Numbered from the stretch's first letter, positions 28,923-41,272 are shown. The stretch is DNA of 64,000 bases from Hormiphora californensis (GCA_020137815.1 CM035353.1:4464404-4528403); one strand, 5' to 3'. Notes: a model not told the origin generated them from the letters alone. Program-made: numbers and translations.

Positions 28923-29576
28923 ACATATTCATTCAATCTTGAACGACAGGTTAACAATGTGAGGAAACAGTGTGGATTGGCATTACGGAATCTCTGGCAG
29001 TTGCACAGGTGTTTTGATATTTCAACAAAGATAATGTTGGTCAAACAATTGATCATATCAAGAATTGATTACAGTAACATACTGTACTGTGGACTTCCAG
29101 GTCGAGTTCTCAGTGGGCTCCAGAAACTTCTTAACGCCTGTGTGCGCTTTATATACAACATCCATGGACACCAGGAAAGCTATTTGGAATACTTCAGGCA
29201 GTGCCATATCTTGCCCATCTCCTACAGACTGGACTTCAAAGCCTGTCTGATCGCCTACAAGATAGTCTATGGAACAGCACCCCGTTACCTCCAGGAAATG
29301 GTGCCACTTGATGACAGCTGGGGTCTCTCCAGGACAACAAGGATGACTAGTGTTACTGATCCGTACAGATTAAAACACCCCAAGATGACAAGCATCAATG
29401 CCAACTCTAAGTTGAGACGTAGGAGACTATCAGTGTTCCTGCCTACTATTTGGAATGAGTTACCTCTTGAGCTCAGGTCAATCCCCAATGTGGATACATT
29501 CAAGGCCCGTCTGAAGACACATCTCTTCGTTGGTGCATTTGGAGTGGGTGATGGGGAACCCGCGGCTGAGTTGTAA
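28923..29576 (+). pseudogene. LINE ORF2, C-terminal part (5'-truncated)
   Basis: Open frame from 28923 (no ATG) to TAA at 29574. The visible blocks are LERQVNNVRKQC, then LVKQLIISRIDYSNILYCGL, then LQKLLNACVRFI, then L-P-I-S-Y-R-L-D-F-K, L-I-A-Y-K, and a tail F-x-P-T-I-W-N-E-L-P ... F-K-A-R-L-K-T-H-L-F. This order is typical of the region after the reverse transcriptase fingers/palm in CR1/L2/Jockey-type LINEs (thumb and C-terminal domain, ending N-x-L-P ... F-K-x-x-L-K-x-x-L-F). The frame is free of stops over 217 codons, so the insertion is probably young, but the endonuclease and catalytic palm are absent, so it cannot move by itself. Confidence 0.85.
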
Positions 29577-29926
29577 TGTTTGTTGTAGTTGTGGAGCCTG
29601 CGGGCAATTGGTGTCATCCTCTCTCTAGACATGCTATTAAATCACTACCTAGTTTAAACTTTTTTCCCTAGCAGGTGTGAGTATAGCGTGTTTTAAATTT
29701 ATATCTACAGGTTTACGGGACCAGTTATTCCACCAGTTTTATAAGTCCAGTTATATCGGCTCCTATATATTGTCTTTTTCAACCAGAGTGTTTGTGTGTG
29801 TCATATATTTACTCGAGGATATACCGCTCTGATGACCAGGCGGAGCATCGCCAATATTTTGACATGTTTCCGTCGGGTATGGGCGGTATATAAGCGCGGA
29901 ATATTATTATTATTATTATTATTTAA
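29577..29926 (+). mobile_element. LINE 3' untranslated region with (ATT)n tail
   Basis: The 350 bases after the stop end with TATAAGCGCGGAATATTATT followed by ATT repeats (29901-29925). A 3' microsatellite in place of poly(A) is known for L2/CR1-like LINEs. Confidence 0.7.
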
Positions 29927-30057
29927 TGAAATTCATTAGTCTGGTGACAAGCTCCCAGACTACAACAACAAGACTACAAACTGTGGGATGGTCCTAAATG
30001 CTGTTTTTCTCGTACACAAGGGCGAATAGAGTCTGTTGATGCCTTGGCTATGTATAT

Positions 30058-30225
30058 ATGGCCAAGAGAGAGAGAGGCAAACTGCACCACGAGGCGACGA
30101 TTAATCAAGCCGAAAGCAAGGCCATGCAGATGGGCGCGGAGGACGCATACCGACTCCTACTATCAGAGGAACTCCAGGAACCAGTAACCTTCTACACCGA
30201 CAGTAGAGTGGTAGTATACAAATTG
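30058..30225 (+). pseudogene. LINE RNase H fragment, copy 3
   Basis: Reads ATINQAESKAMQMG, then VTFYTDSRVVVYKL. Q-A-E and T-D-S are the second and third catalytic blocks of RNase HI. The sequence is cut at about 30220 by the tandem-repeat foldback element, giving a natural marker of its insertion site. Confidence 0.6.
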
Positions 30226-31395
30226 TGGCAGGTCGGTAGAACTTCGACAGAATTTAGGGTAGGTCAATTTAGGGTAGGTCTGAATTTAGGGTAGGTCTGA
30301 ATTTAGGGTAGGTCTGAATTTAGGGTAGGTCAATTTAGGGTAGGTCTGAATTTAGGGTAGGTCTGTAACGTATCGTTTATTAAAGCATTGCAATTCGACA
30401 TTAGGTTCTGATTAGGTCACTGAACCGCGTACCGTATTGAAATTCGATCTTAGTCACCGATTAGGTCGCTGAACCACGTCCCGTAATCCGTATCAACTCA
30501 TTGAAATTCGAGGTTAGACACAAATTAGGTCCCTGAACCGCGTCCCGTATCTCGTATAAACTCATTGCAATTCCATCTTAGTCACCGAGACTAAGCACTA
30601 CTTAAAGTAGGCGAACTGAGTTAGGTCAGTAGACTGTGTTCCGTATCGCATCAAGTGAAATTAGGACTGTTTGACTGTTCACTTATTAGTTTATGCACGT
30701 AGACTTTAAGAGTTCCATCCTGAGTTGAAACCTGTTTAAGGGAAAAAACAATTCGTTTGCCATCTCATTTGTGTCTAACTGCAGGTTACGATTCGAGGTT
30801 AGACTCTAACCTCGAATCGTAATGAGTTGATACGAGATACGGTACGTGGTTCAGTGACCTAATCTGTGTCTAACCTCGAATTTCAATGAGTTGATACGAG
30901 ATACGGGACGTGGTTCAGTGACCTAATCTGTGTCTAACCTCTAATTTCAATGAGTTGATACGAGATACGGGACGTGGTTCAGGGACCTAATTTGTGTCTA
31001 ACCTCGAATTTCAATGAGTTGATACGAGATACGAGACGTGGTTCAGCGACCTAATCGGTGACTAATGTCGGATTGCAATGCTTTGATAAACGATACGTTA
31101 CGGACCTACCCTAAATTGACCTACCCTAAACTGACCTACCCTAAATTCATACCTACCCTAAATTCAGACCTACCCTAAATTCAGACCTACCCTAAATTCA
31201 GACCTACCCTAAATTCAGACCTACCCTAAATTCAGACCTACCCTAAACTGACCTACCCTAAATTCATACCTACCCTAAATTCAGACCTACCCTAAATTCA
31301 GACCTACCCTAAATTCAGACCTACCCTAAATTCAGACCTACCCTAAATTGACCTACCCTAAATTCTGTCGAAGTTCTACTGACCTGCCCAAATTG
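30216..31395. mobile_element. Foldback element built of tandem repeats (1.18 kb)
   Basis: An imperfect palindrome. Outer arms begin ACAAATTGTGGCAGGTCGGT (left) and its complement (right), followed by arrays of TTTAGGGTAGGTCTGAA-type units: 30245-30368 (about 6) and inverted 31095-31375 (about 13). Inner arms hold 64-bp repeats around TTGATACGAGATACGGGACG: inverted, decayed copies at 30370-30600 and four good copies at 30820-31070. The centre is a 17-bp stem hairpin (30786-30822). This is the architecture of Drosophila FB elements. No coding sequence. Confidence 0.7.
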
Positions 31396-31399
31396 TCCT

Positions 31400-31941
31400 C
31401 CCAATATATTTCAGGCTAGTGGAGACACTCAACAATGATAGATCTATGGTTTTTAAAAACAAGTCAGCTACAAAAAAGATATTGCAGTTTGAACAGTTTG
31501 GTATATAGCCACTGAGCAGCAAGCTAGTGTCGGCATCGTTATATGTAATAATAATAGCTGTAAATAATATGGAAAGAAACGGAGGATTTCAAACAGCCTT
31601 TGCCAAGACGCTCCCCCTTCCAGCCCGGCCGAGATCGACGAGGAGGAGGTGTCCCTCCTCTCCGAGAAAATGGACAATATGGAGGTGGGGAGGGTAGAAT
31701 CAGAGACTGTGTGTAATTCGAGGCTTTTTTAATTAATTAACAAATCTATATTCGTATTAAAGTGTAATAATATATTTCAGGCAAGTGGAGACAACAATGA
31801 GTTCAAATAGTTTGGTATAGCCAATGAGCAGCAAGCTACTGTCGGCACCTTCATGATGATACATAAATTTAGGTAATAATATGGAAAGAAACGGAGGATT
31901 TCAAATAGCCTTTGCCCGTTTAATTAATTAACAATTCTATA
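31400..31941. other. Duplicated AT-rich segment, no gene
   Basis: 31410-31600 and 31775-31920 share TATTTCAGGC-AGTGGAGACA, GTTTGGTATAGCCA-TGAGCAGCAAGCTA and ATATGGAAAGAAACGGAGG. 31610-31720 has the acidic EIDEEEVSLLSEKMDN frame related to 28590-28615. Confidence 0.5.
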
Positions 31942-32255
31942 TGTGCAGACTCTGCTACTGAGCTACTCTAGTGTTCTTAGTGACGTCAGGCGTGGAACGG
32001 AGTACGGTGTACCGTGCGTGAGTGCGTGAGAGGAGATGAGAGAGGAAAGCGAGGAGTTCTCTAAAATCGTTTTTGAAGAAAGTCTTGAGTGCCCTATAAC
32101 CCAGTTCTTCTACTTTATACTTAGTTAAATCTTGTAGTCGTTTGATTTATAAAAACAACCTAATAAATAACCTTGTTCATCCACTGACCACTCATATAAT
32201 CATGACAGACAATGATGCGGTGCCGGTACTGGGAGACACAGGCCCAGGGGCCACA
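31942..32255 (+). mobile_element. Solo LTR, copy B (uninterrupted)
   Basis: 314 bp, TGTGCAG ... GGCCACA, flanked by TATA (31938-31941 and 32256-32259), a 4-bp target duplication. It keeps one GACA at the position where copy A carries the foldback element. Contains TTTATACTT and AATAAATAA. Confidence 0.85.
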
Positions 32256-32356
32256 TATATATGATAAAACGACAAGTCACATAAACACTCTAAATGGTCT
32301 TGCTATTTAGTGTGAGTCAGAGAGAAACAAAGGAAACAGGGGCCGGGACAGAATGT

Positions 32357-32365
32357 AATCTGAGA

Positions 32366-32402
<37 letters not shown>

Positions 32403-32445
32403 TAGAGTGAGAGAGAGAGATAGAGTAGAGTGAGAGAGAGAGAGA
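32357..32445 (+). repeat. (GA)n microsatellite with ATAGAGTA interruptions
   Basis: Three GA blocks separated by TAGAGTAGAGTG. Followed by C homopolymers at 32519-32535 and 32642-32660, places where assembly length is uncertain. Confidence 0.85.
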
Positions 32446-32659
32446 ATGTGTATTTCAGTGCTACTCGGTACCATTCCCCGCGCCCACCAGAAGCCTTGTT
32501 AGTGTTCAGTGATCCCCGGCCCCCCCCCCCCCCCCGTGTTATCTGTGAATTACCACACAACACCCTATTAACTTAAAGGGGTTCCAACCACTGTGTGGGA
32601 TACCACTCAGGGATTACACACAACTGAGACTTTGTCGCCGACCCCCCCCCCCCCCCCCC

Positions 32660-33280
32660 ATCGACCCCCCCCTCCCATCACTGGGGGATCTCAGGGGTAC
32701 CGGGTCGTAGCATGGGGTCCCAAGGTTTGAAATTAGATATCTATGGGTAGTTCTAAACGAGTGGGACGCACACCTCAACACAATTAAATGAGAAGTTGAA
32801 ATCAAATAGGTAACTCACGGTAACTAAAACTGGAATTAATAATAAATAGGTATTTCAACAGCGAAAAAGAACATCATCATACAAAAAGCAACTGCAGCTA
32901 GAAAATAGTTCCACTAGGACTATATATCCTACAATTTCATAACAGCTCGTTTAACTAATTGATTAGGCTCCAGTTGCCACCCGAACCCAGCTAAAATACT
33001 GATTAGTTAAGGTTCGGAAGTCACAGCAGGGTCACGTGATGTGTAGCCAATCAAAACTATACTGAAGAGCTAATCACGTGACACTCTTTGAGCTGGGTTC
33101 AAGTTTCAGAGCCCGTCTAAAGGTGATATCACGACAGAATGGGTTACAGAGGAACAAAGAGAGAACACACAGCAATTGTTATAGTGTGTGAACTGACACG
33201 ATATACATACATGGAAGTAGAAATAGCAGCCGTTGAGAAAGAGAGATAAGGATCAAGGAGATCATCTTTTGAGAGAACTA
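32660..33280. other. No gene; CACGTG words
   Basis: GGTCACGTGATG (33031) and ATCACGTGAC (33073) lie in opposite sense about 40 bases apart, and GAGCTGGGTTC / GAACCCAGCT (32986 and 33095) form an outer inverted pair. Possibly a small palindromic element. Confidence 0.4.
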
Positions 33281-33289
33281 TATGAAGAG

Positions 33290-33478
<189 letters not shown>

Positions 33479-33489
33479 GCGAGCGATTT

Positions 33490-33620
33490 CAGTTCATAAC
33501 CGAAGGCATTCGCCTTGGCAGGGAAAAATTGGTCATAACTCAGCCATTTCCTGGTCAAATTGCTTCATTTTGAGCTCGTTGGAAAGAGGAAAGCGAGCTC
33601 TTTCCATATGATCGTGCAAA
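33490..33620 (+). repeat. Segment related to the 41.3-kb palindrome
   Basis: GGTCATAACTCAGCCATTTC, TCATTTTGAGCTCGTTGGAAAG and AGCTCTTTCC resemble one arm of the palindromic element at 41273-41640. Confidence 0.45.
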
Positions 33621-33908
33621 AGGCAAACTTCCCCTCGTCCGACCGGATGTGGCGCATCTTTATAACAGGCCACAGAGTCATGATCATATATTGATAATGA
33701 TATTATACCATTACAGATTCACTTGGGATTTATTTGAACGGGTTGTAGATTTTTAGGGCTCATTTGTTCTAAATTCGCTGCCCTAAAATCAGTTTAGTAA
33801 ACTGCCCCATTCTGGCCTGGCGCCTGACCCTGATAGAAATTCTAAACACGGGTTCTAGGTATGGGCACAAAGGCTATAAAATAAAAAGTATAAACAAAGA
33901 ACAAAAGG

Positions 33909-36900
33909 TTCGTTACGTTGCAGTTCGTTTCACTTTTGCTTGTCTCAGACACCAATAAGGGCTCTTCCTCTCACTAAAATGCAACTTAAATCCGTCTCAA
34001 ATACCCATTTCTAGCACACATGATTTCCCAGTTACCACTGAACTGTCTCTCGGGCCTGGCCTAGACTCATCACTAAATTACAACTACATTCTTGGCCAAT
34101 ATCGACCAAAACTTTGGAATTTCGCATTTAATTCAATTTGGGAAACTTTGTACTTTGCCATTACGTGTTTGATAAAGGAGCACTAACAAGTCACAGAGCA
34201 GAATTCTATTCATTACCCGTTCGTTACGTTGCAGTTCGTTTCACTTTTGCTTGTCTCAGACACCAATAAGGGCTCTTCCTCTCACTAAAATGCAACTTAA
34301 ATCCGTCTCAAATACCCATTTCTAGCACACATGAACTCCCAGTTACCACTGAACTGTCTCTCGGGCCTGGCCTAGACTCATCACTAAATTACAACTACAT
34401 TCTTGGCCAATATCGACCAAAACTTTGGAATTTCGCATTTAATTCAATTTGGGAAACTTTGTACTTTGCCATTACGTGTTTGATAAAGGAGCACTAACAA
34501 GTCACAGAGCAGAATTCTATTCATTACCCGTTCGTTACGTTGCAGTTCGTTTCACTTTTGCTTGTCTCAGACACCAATAAGGGCTCTTCCTCTCACTAAA
34601 ATGCAACTTAAATCCGTCTCAAATACCCATTTCTAGCACACATGAACTCCCAGTTACCACTGAACTGTCTCTCGGGCCTGGCCTAGTACTCATCACTAAA
34701 TTACAGCTACATTCTTGGCCAATATCGACCAAAACTTTGGAATTTCGCATTTAATTCAATTTGGGAAACTTTGTACTTTGCCATTACGTGTTTGATAAAG
34801 GAGCACTAACAAGTCACAGAGCAGAATTCTATTCATTACCCGTTCGTTACGTTGCAGTTCGTTTCACTTTTGCTTGTCTCAGACACCAATAAGGGCTCTT
34901 CCTCTCACTAAAATGCAACTTAAATCCGTCTCAAATACCCATTTCTAGCACACATGAACTTCCAGTTACCACTGAACTGTCTCTCGGGCCTGGCCTAGTC
35001 TCATCACTAAATTACAGCTACATTCTTGGCCAATATCGACCAAAACTTTGGAATTTCGCATTTAATTCAATTTGGGAAACTTTGTACTTTGCCATTACGT
35101 GTTTGATAAAGGAGCACTAACAAGTCACAGAGCAGAATTCTATTCATTACTCGTTCGTTACGTTGCAGTTCGTTTCACTTTTGCTTGTCTCAGACACCAA
35201 TAAGGGCTCTTCCTCTCACTAAAATGCAACTTAAATCCGTCTCAAATACCCATTTCTAGCACACATGAACTCCCAGTTACCACTGAACTGTCTCTCGGGC
35301 CTGGCCTAGTCTCATCACTAAATTACAGCTACATTCTTGGCCAATATCGACCAAAACTTTGGAATTTCGCATTTAATTCAATTTGGGAAACTTTGTACTT
35401 TGCCATTACGTGTTTGATAAAGGAGCACTAACAAGTCACAGAGCAGAATTCTATTCATTACTCGTTCGTTACGTTGCAGTTCGTTTCACTTTTGCTTGTC
35501 TCAGACACCAATAAGGGCTCTTCCTCTCACTAAAATGCAACTTAAATCCGTCTCAAATACCCATTTCTAGCACACATGAACTCCCAGTTACCACTGAACT
35601 GTCTCTCGGGCCTGGCCTAGTCTCATCACTAAATTACAGCTACATTCTTGGCCAATATCGACCAAAACTTTGGAATTTCGCATTTAATTCAATTTGGGAA
35701 ACTTTGTACTTTGCCATTACGTGTTTGATAAAGGAGCACTAACAAGTCACAGAGCAGAATTCTATTCATTACTCGTTCGTTACGTTGCAGTTCGTTTCAC
35801 TTTTGCTTGTCTCAGACACCAATAAGGGCTCTTCCTCTCACTAAAATGCAACTTAAATCCGTCTCAAATACCCATTTCTAGCACACATGAACTCCCAGTT
35901 ACCACTGAACTGTCTCTCGGGCCTGGCCTAGTCTCATCACTAAATTACAGCTACATTCTTGGCCAATATCGACCAAAACTTTGGAATTTCGCATTTAATT
36001 CAATTTGGGAAACTTTGTACTTTGCCATTACGTGTTTGATAAAGGAGCACTAACAAGTCACAGAGCAGAATTCTATTCATTACTCGTTCGTTACGTTGCA
36101 GTTCGTTTCACTTTTGCTTGTCTCAGACACCAATAAGGGCTCTTCCTCTCACTAAAATGCAACTTAAATCCGTCTCAAATACCCATTTCTAGCACACATG
36201 AACTCCCAGTTACCACTGAACTGTCTCTCGGGCCTGGCCTAGTCTCATCACTAAATTACAGCTACATTCTTGGCCAATATCGACCAAAACTTTGGAATTT
36301 CGCATTTAATTCAATTTGGGAAACTTTGTACTTTGCCATTACGTGTTTGATAAAGGAGCACTAACAAGTCACAGAGCAGAATTCTATTCATTACTCGTTC
36401 GTTACGTTGCAGTTCGTTTCACTTTTGCTTGTCTCAGACACCAATAAGGGCTCTTCCTCTCACTAAAATGCAACTTAAATCCGTCTCAAATACCCATTTC
36501 TAGCACACATGAACTCCCAGTTACCACTGAACTGTCTCTCGGGCCTGGCCTAGTCTCATCACTAAATTACAGCTACATTCTTGGCCAATATCGACCAAAA
36601 CTTTGGAATTTCGCATTTAATTCAATTTGGGAAACTTTGTACTTTGCCATTACGTGTTTGATAAAGGAGCACTAACAAGTCACAGAGCAGAATTCTATTC
36701 ATTACTCGTTCGTTACGTTGCAGTTCGTTTCACTTTTGCTTGTCTCAGACACCAATAAGGGCTCTTCCTCTCACTAAAATGCAACTTAAATCCGTCTCAA
36801 ATACCCATTTCTAGCACACATGAACTCCAGTTACCACTGAACTGTCTCTCGGGCCTGGCCTAGTCTCATCACTAAATTACAGCTACATTCTTGGCCAATA

Positions 36901-39350
36901 TCGACCAAAACTTTGGAATTTCGCATTTAATTCAATTTGGGAAACTTTGTACTTTGCCATTACGTGTTTGATAAAGGAGCACTAACAAGTCACAGAGCAG
37001 AATTCTATTCATTACTCGTTCGTTACGTTGCAGTTCGTTTCACTTTTGCTTGTCTCAGACACCAATAAGGGCTCTTCCTCTCACTAAAATGCAACTTAAA
37101 TCCGTCTCAAATACCCATTTCTAGCACACATGAACTCCCAGTTACCACTGAACTGTCTCTCGGGCCTGGCCTAGTCTCATCACTAAATTACAGCTACATT
37201 CTTGGCCAATATCGACCAAAACTTTGGAATTTCGCATTTAATTCAATTTGGGAAACTTTGTACTTTGCCATTACGTGTTTGATAAAGGAGCACTAACAAG
37301 TCACAGAGCAGAATTCTATTCATTACTCGTTCGTTACGTTGCAGTTCGTTTCACTTTTGCTTGTCTCAGACACCAATAAGGGCTCTTCCTCTCACTAAAA
37401 TGCAACTTAAATCCGTCTCAAATACCCATTTCTAGCACACATGAACTTCCAGTTACCACTGAACTGTCTCTCGGGCCTGGCCTAGTCTCATCACTAAATT
37501 ACAGCTACATTCTTGGCCAATATCGACCAAAACTTTGGAATTTCGCATTTAATTCAATTTGGGAAACTTTGTACTTTGCCATTACGTGTTTGATAAAGGA
37601 GCACTAACAAGTCACAGAGCAGAATTCTATTCATTACTCGTTCGTTACGTTGCAGTTCGTTTCACTTTTGCTTGTCTCAGACACCAATAAGGGCTCTTCC
37701 TCTCACTAAAATGCAACTTAAATCCGTCTCAAATACCCATTTCTAGCACACATGAACTTCCAGTTACCACTGAACTGTCTCTCGGGCCTGGCCTAGTCTC
37801 ATCACTAAATTACAGCTACATTCTTGGCCAATATCGACCAAAACTTTGGAATTTCGCATTTAATTCAATTTGGGAAACTTTGTACTTTGCCATTACGTGT
37901 TTGATAAAGGAGCACTAACAAGTCACAGAGCAGAATTCTATTCATTACTCGTTCGTTACGTTGCAGTTCGTTTCACTTTTGCTTGTCTCAGACACCAATA
38001 AGGGCTCTTCCTCTCACTAAAATGCAACTTAAATCCGTCTCAAATACCCATTTCTAGCACACATGAACTTCCAGTTACCACTGAACTGTCTCTCGGGCCT
38101 GGCCTAGTCTCATCACTAAATTACAGCTACATTCTTGGCCAATATCGACCAAAACTTTGGAATTTCGCATTTAATTCAATTTGGGAAACTTTGTACTTTG
38201 CCATTACGTGTTTGATAAAGGAGCACTAACAAGTCACAGAGCAGAATTCTATTCATTACTCGTTCGTTACGTTGCAGTTCGTTTCACTTTTGCTTGTCTC
38301 AGACACCAATAAGGGCTCTTCCTCTCACTAAAATGCAACTTAAATCCGTCTCAAATACCCATTTCTAGCACACATGAACTTCCAGTTACCACTGAACTGT
38401 CTCTCGGGCCTGGCCTAGTCTCATCACTAAATTACAGCTACATTCTTGGCCAATATCGACCAAAACTTTGGAATTTCGCATTTAATTCAATTTGGGAAAC
38501 TTTGTACTTTGCCATTACGTGTTTGATAAAGGAGCACTAACAAGTCACAGAGCAGAATTCTATTCATTACTCGTTCGTTACGTTGCAGTTCGTTTCACTT
38601 TTGCTTGTCTCAGACACCAATAAGGGCTCTTCCTCTCACTAAAATGCAACTTAAATCCGTCTCAAATACCCATTTCTAGCACACATGAACTCCAGTTACC
38701 ACTGAACTGTCTCTCGGGCCTGGCCTAGTCTCATCACTAAATTACAGCTACATTCTTGGCCAATATCGACCAAAACTTTGGAATTTCGCATTTAATTCAA
38801 TTTGGGAAACTTTGTACTTTGCCATTACGTGTTTGATAAAGGAGCACTAACAAGTCACAGAGCAGAATTCTATTCATTACTCGTTCGTTACGTTGCAGTT
38901 CGTTTCACTTTTGCTTGTCTCAGACACCAATAAGGGCTCTTCCTCTCACTAAAATGCAACTTAAATCCGTCAAATACCCATTTCTACGCACACATGAACT
39001 CCCAGTTACCCTGAACTTCTCTCGGCCTGGCCCATAATCACACTAAATTCAGCACTAATTCTGGCCAAATCGACCAAAACTTTTGGATTTCGCATTTAAC
39101 CAATGGAAACTTGTCTTGCATACGTTTTGTAAGAGCACTAACAAGTCACAGAGATTCTATTCATTACCCGTTCGTTACGTTCAGTCGTTTCATGCTTGTC
39201 AGACACAACCCAACAGGCTCTTCTCCACTAAAATTCATTAATTCCGTTAAATACCATTTTAGTACATGACTCCCAGTTACACTGAACGTTCTGCGGCGGC
39301 CTGGACCATACTAAATTCAACAACACATTCTTGCCAATATCGCACAAAGT
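33909..39350 (+). repeat. 311-bp satellite array, about 17 units plus decayed end
   Basis: Units start with CGTTACGTTGCAGTTCG at 33911, 34222, 34533, 34845, 35156, 35467, 35778, 36089, 36400, 36711, 37021, 37332, 37643, 37954, 38265, 38576 and 38886, so the period is 311 (310-312). Internal units are almost identical; the last (38886-39172, 287 bp) and a further remnant (39173-39350) have many small deletions. No open frame of note, which fits non-coding satellite DNA. Variant sites (CTCCCAG, CTTCCAG, CTCCAG) mark groups of units. Confidence 0.95.
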
Positions 39351-39359
39351 TGCCACTCC

Positions 39360-39756
39360 AATGACCTCTCCACTAACCTTCACTCATCAACAAATCTAAC
39401 AACCCGAAGAGCAATTCTTTGTTTTGGTAGATAGTGGCTTTCCCTACTAAAGTCGCGGTAACAACTAACAAATGTTCTTAGCTGTCCCAATCCGCATAGT
39501 ATTCTAGAACATTTTACAGTATATTGGTGCTACATTCAGTCCTACCCCTTATCTGTGTTCAATCGTTTTGTTTATCTTCATCTCCGATCCACTGGAAATG
39601 CATATACCTCTCATCTCATCATCAACAACATCACGGTACCAATCATCCATCAAAATTCTGTAAGTTCACCTGTCCGTATTGTCTGTTCACAGATTGTGTA
39701 AAGTTTATATTGTGAATGTAATTTACTATTCAAAACACGGTAAACATCGGGATTCC
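39360..39756. other. No recognised gene
   Basis: Mixed sequence right of the satellite. A 63-codon frame (39524-39715) is unassigned. Confidence 0.3.
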
Positions 39757-39915
39757 AGACCCAAACTCAAGAAATTCTCAAAGGCAAAACGTTACCTTGT
39801 TCCAGACCAAACTAAACTCAAGAAACTCTCAAAGGCAAAACGTTACCTTGATCCAGACTAAACCAAACTCAAGACTCTCTCAAAGGCAAAACGTTACCTT
39901 GTTCCAGACTCAGAA
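39757..39915 (+). repeat. 51-bp tandem repeat with Lys-rich reading
   Basis: Three copies of AAACTCAAGAAA ... AAAGGCAAAACGTTACCTTG start near 39760, 39811 and 39863. The first two are in frame (51 bp) and read KLKKFSKAKRYLVPD and KLKKLSKAKRYLDPD; the third is shifted by one base after a TAA. Could be part of a basic repeat protein or a non-coding minisatellite. Confidence 0.6.
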
Positions 39916-39959
39916 GCTGACAGGACATAAAGCTTGCGTGAGAGTGCCCGAATACAGAC

Positions 39960-40600
39960 CACAAACAGTTAGAATACCAGAGAAATTTTGTTTGATTTTG
40001 GTGTAATTTTGAGCGTGATATTTTAGCTACTATCTTTCATGCAGACCACAGACTTTATGACAGGTTGCAACACCGTTCTGTCGTGCGGCAGAGTTTGGTA
40101 CGCTATAACCTAGAGCCACACACACACACACACACAAAGAACAAAAACAAATAATACGTCACAAATGTTCAGAGGCTATCTCAATCCAAGATAAACCTCT
40201 CAATTGAACCTCTTCATGCTCGGATCAAAAACTCAACAAAAGAAGAAGAACTCTCTTCCTCAATCCCCGGTTTTAGTAGGGATTTGTTGGGAACTCTTCC
40301 CCCTTACTCAACAAGTAGGGATTGAGTGTGTACTGCGTGAGGGGTCAATCAGAGGAAAGCTCCTATGATTGGTTGGTTTATTTGGCGGTCTAATAACTGC
40401 CGACAATTAGGGGGAAGTTTTCTATTTCAATGATGCTCATGAATTTACAGACTAGTCCTGCAGCCGGCAGCCCGCTGGTAGTACCAGCCTGGTAGAGATA
40501 CCACAGTGAAATGTCCACAATATCATCTGGTCAACATTTATAAATTCAAATAGTCTCGGGATTTGTCAAACGTTCTGATGATGTGACACACACACAAATT
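39960..40600. other. No gene; (CA)n at 40118-40136
   Basis: A short CA run and unassigned sequence. Confidence 0.4.
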
Positions 40601-40607
40601 TAGCAAC

Positions 40608-40722
40608 TGAAAATCAGACTCTGGTTCAGAGTTTAAAGTTTAAACTTTGAAGCAGAGTCTGATTTTGACAGATCAGTGACAGTGTTTTTAAATTAAAAAA
40701 CATTGTCACTCTGACACTTAAA
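40608..40722. repeat. Two adjacent hairpins
   Basis: AAAATCAGACTCTG ... CAGAGTCTGATTTT with an inner GTTTAAA palindrome (about 40611-40667), then AGTGACAGTGTTTTT ... AAAACATTGTCACT (about 40675-40711). Confidence 0.75.
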
Positions 40723-40821
40723 CGCTCCGGTGAATATATTGCCGAGAGGGTGGGTTGTGCATGATAGAATGATAATTACCGATTTTAACCGTTCCAATAA
40801 ATACAAACTGAAACAAACAGT

Positions 40822-41118
40822 TCATGGTACAACGGCGGGATAAATCCCACCCTCAATATACTTTAAATCGCACCTGTAAATAAACAAATCATCATTGTTC
40901 ATGAAGATCACTCTACTTCCTATGATTCTCCAGCCCCAGTGTGTCGAGGTAGGTGGTTTAGAGCAATGTGGACTGGGAGAAATATCTGACCATGGGGTAT
41001 AATTGTCTCTATTCTTTTTTATCGGTGTAACGTACAGAAAGGGTACTTTCAGCTCTAGCCCATCGCCTCCTCCAACGCCTCCTTCATTCGCATTGTCTAA
41101 TGTCTGCTTCATAAACAT
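40822..41118 (-). CDS. Unassigned minus-strand frame
   Basis: Ninety-eight codons, the second half of balanced composition (HWGWRIIGSRVIFMNNDDLF then YRCDLKYIEGGIYPAVV) before TAA. Not recognised. A Gly-rich start suggests that only the C-terminal part might be coding. Confidence 0.25.
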   Translation of the reverse strand: MFMKQTLDNANEGGVGGGDGLELKVPFLYVTPIKKNRDNYTPWSDISPSPHCSKPPTSTHWGWRIIGSRVIFMNNDDLFIYRCDLKYIEGGIYPAVVP

Positions 41119-41272
41119 ACGTGGGGCTTACGAATGGAGGAGGTGTTGGAGGAGGCAGTGGGGTAGGGCTGAAGGTGGCGGCAGCAGGAACTGTGTACGG
41201 CCACGGAGGAAGGAAGAAACACGGCGGAGGAGGACTCGTTATCACCGTCACGTTCTGAAAATGATATTGATT

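Noticed and set aside
30245-31375. TTAGGG-containing arrays as interstitial telomere repeats
   Set aside because: The unit is longer (TTTAGGGTAGGTCTGAA), and the arrays are arms of a foldback element; no pure TTAGGG run exists.
33909-39350. CRISPR-like or gene-cluster reading of the 311-bp array
   Set aside because: Units are contiguous without unique spacers, and no cas-like or any other coding sequence is present; the window is eukaryotic.
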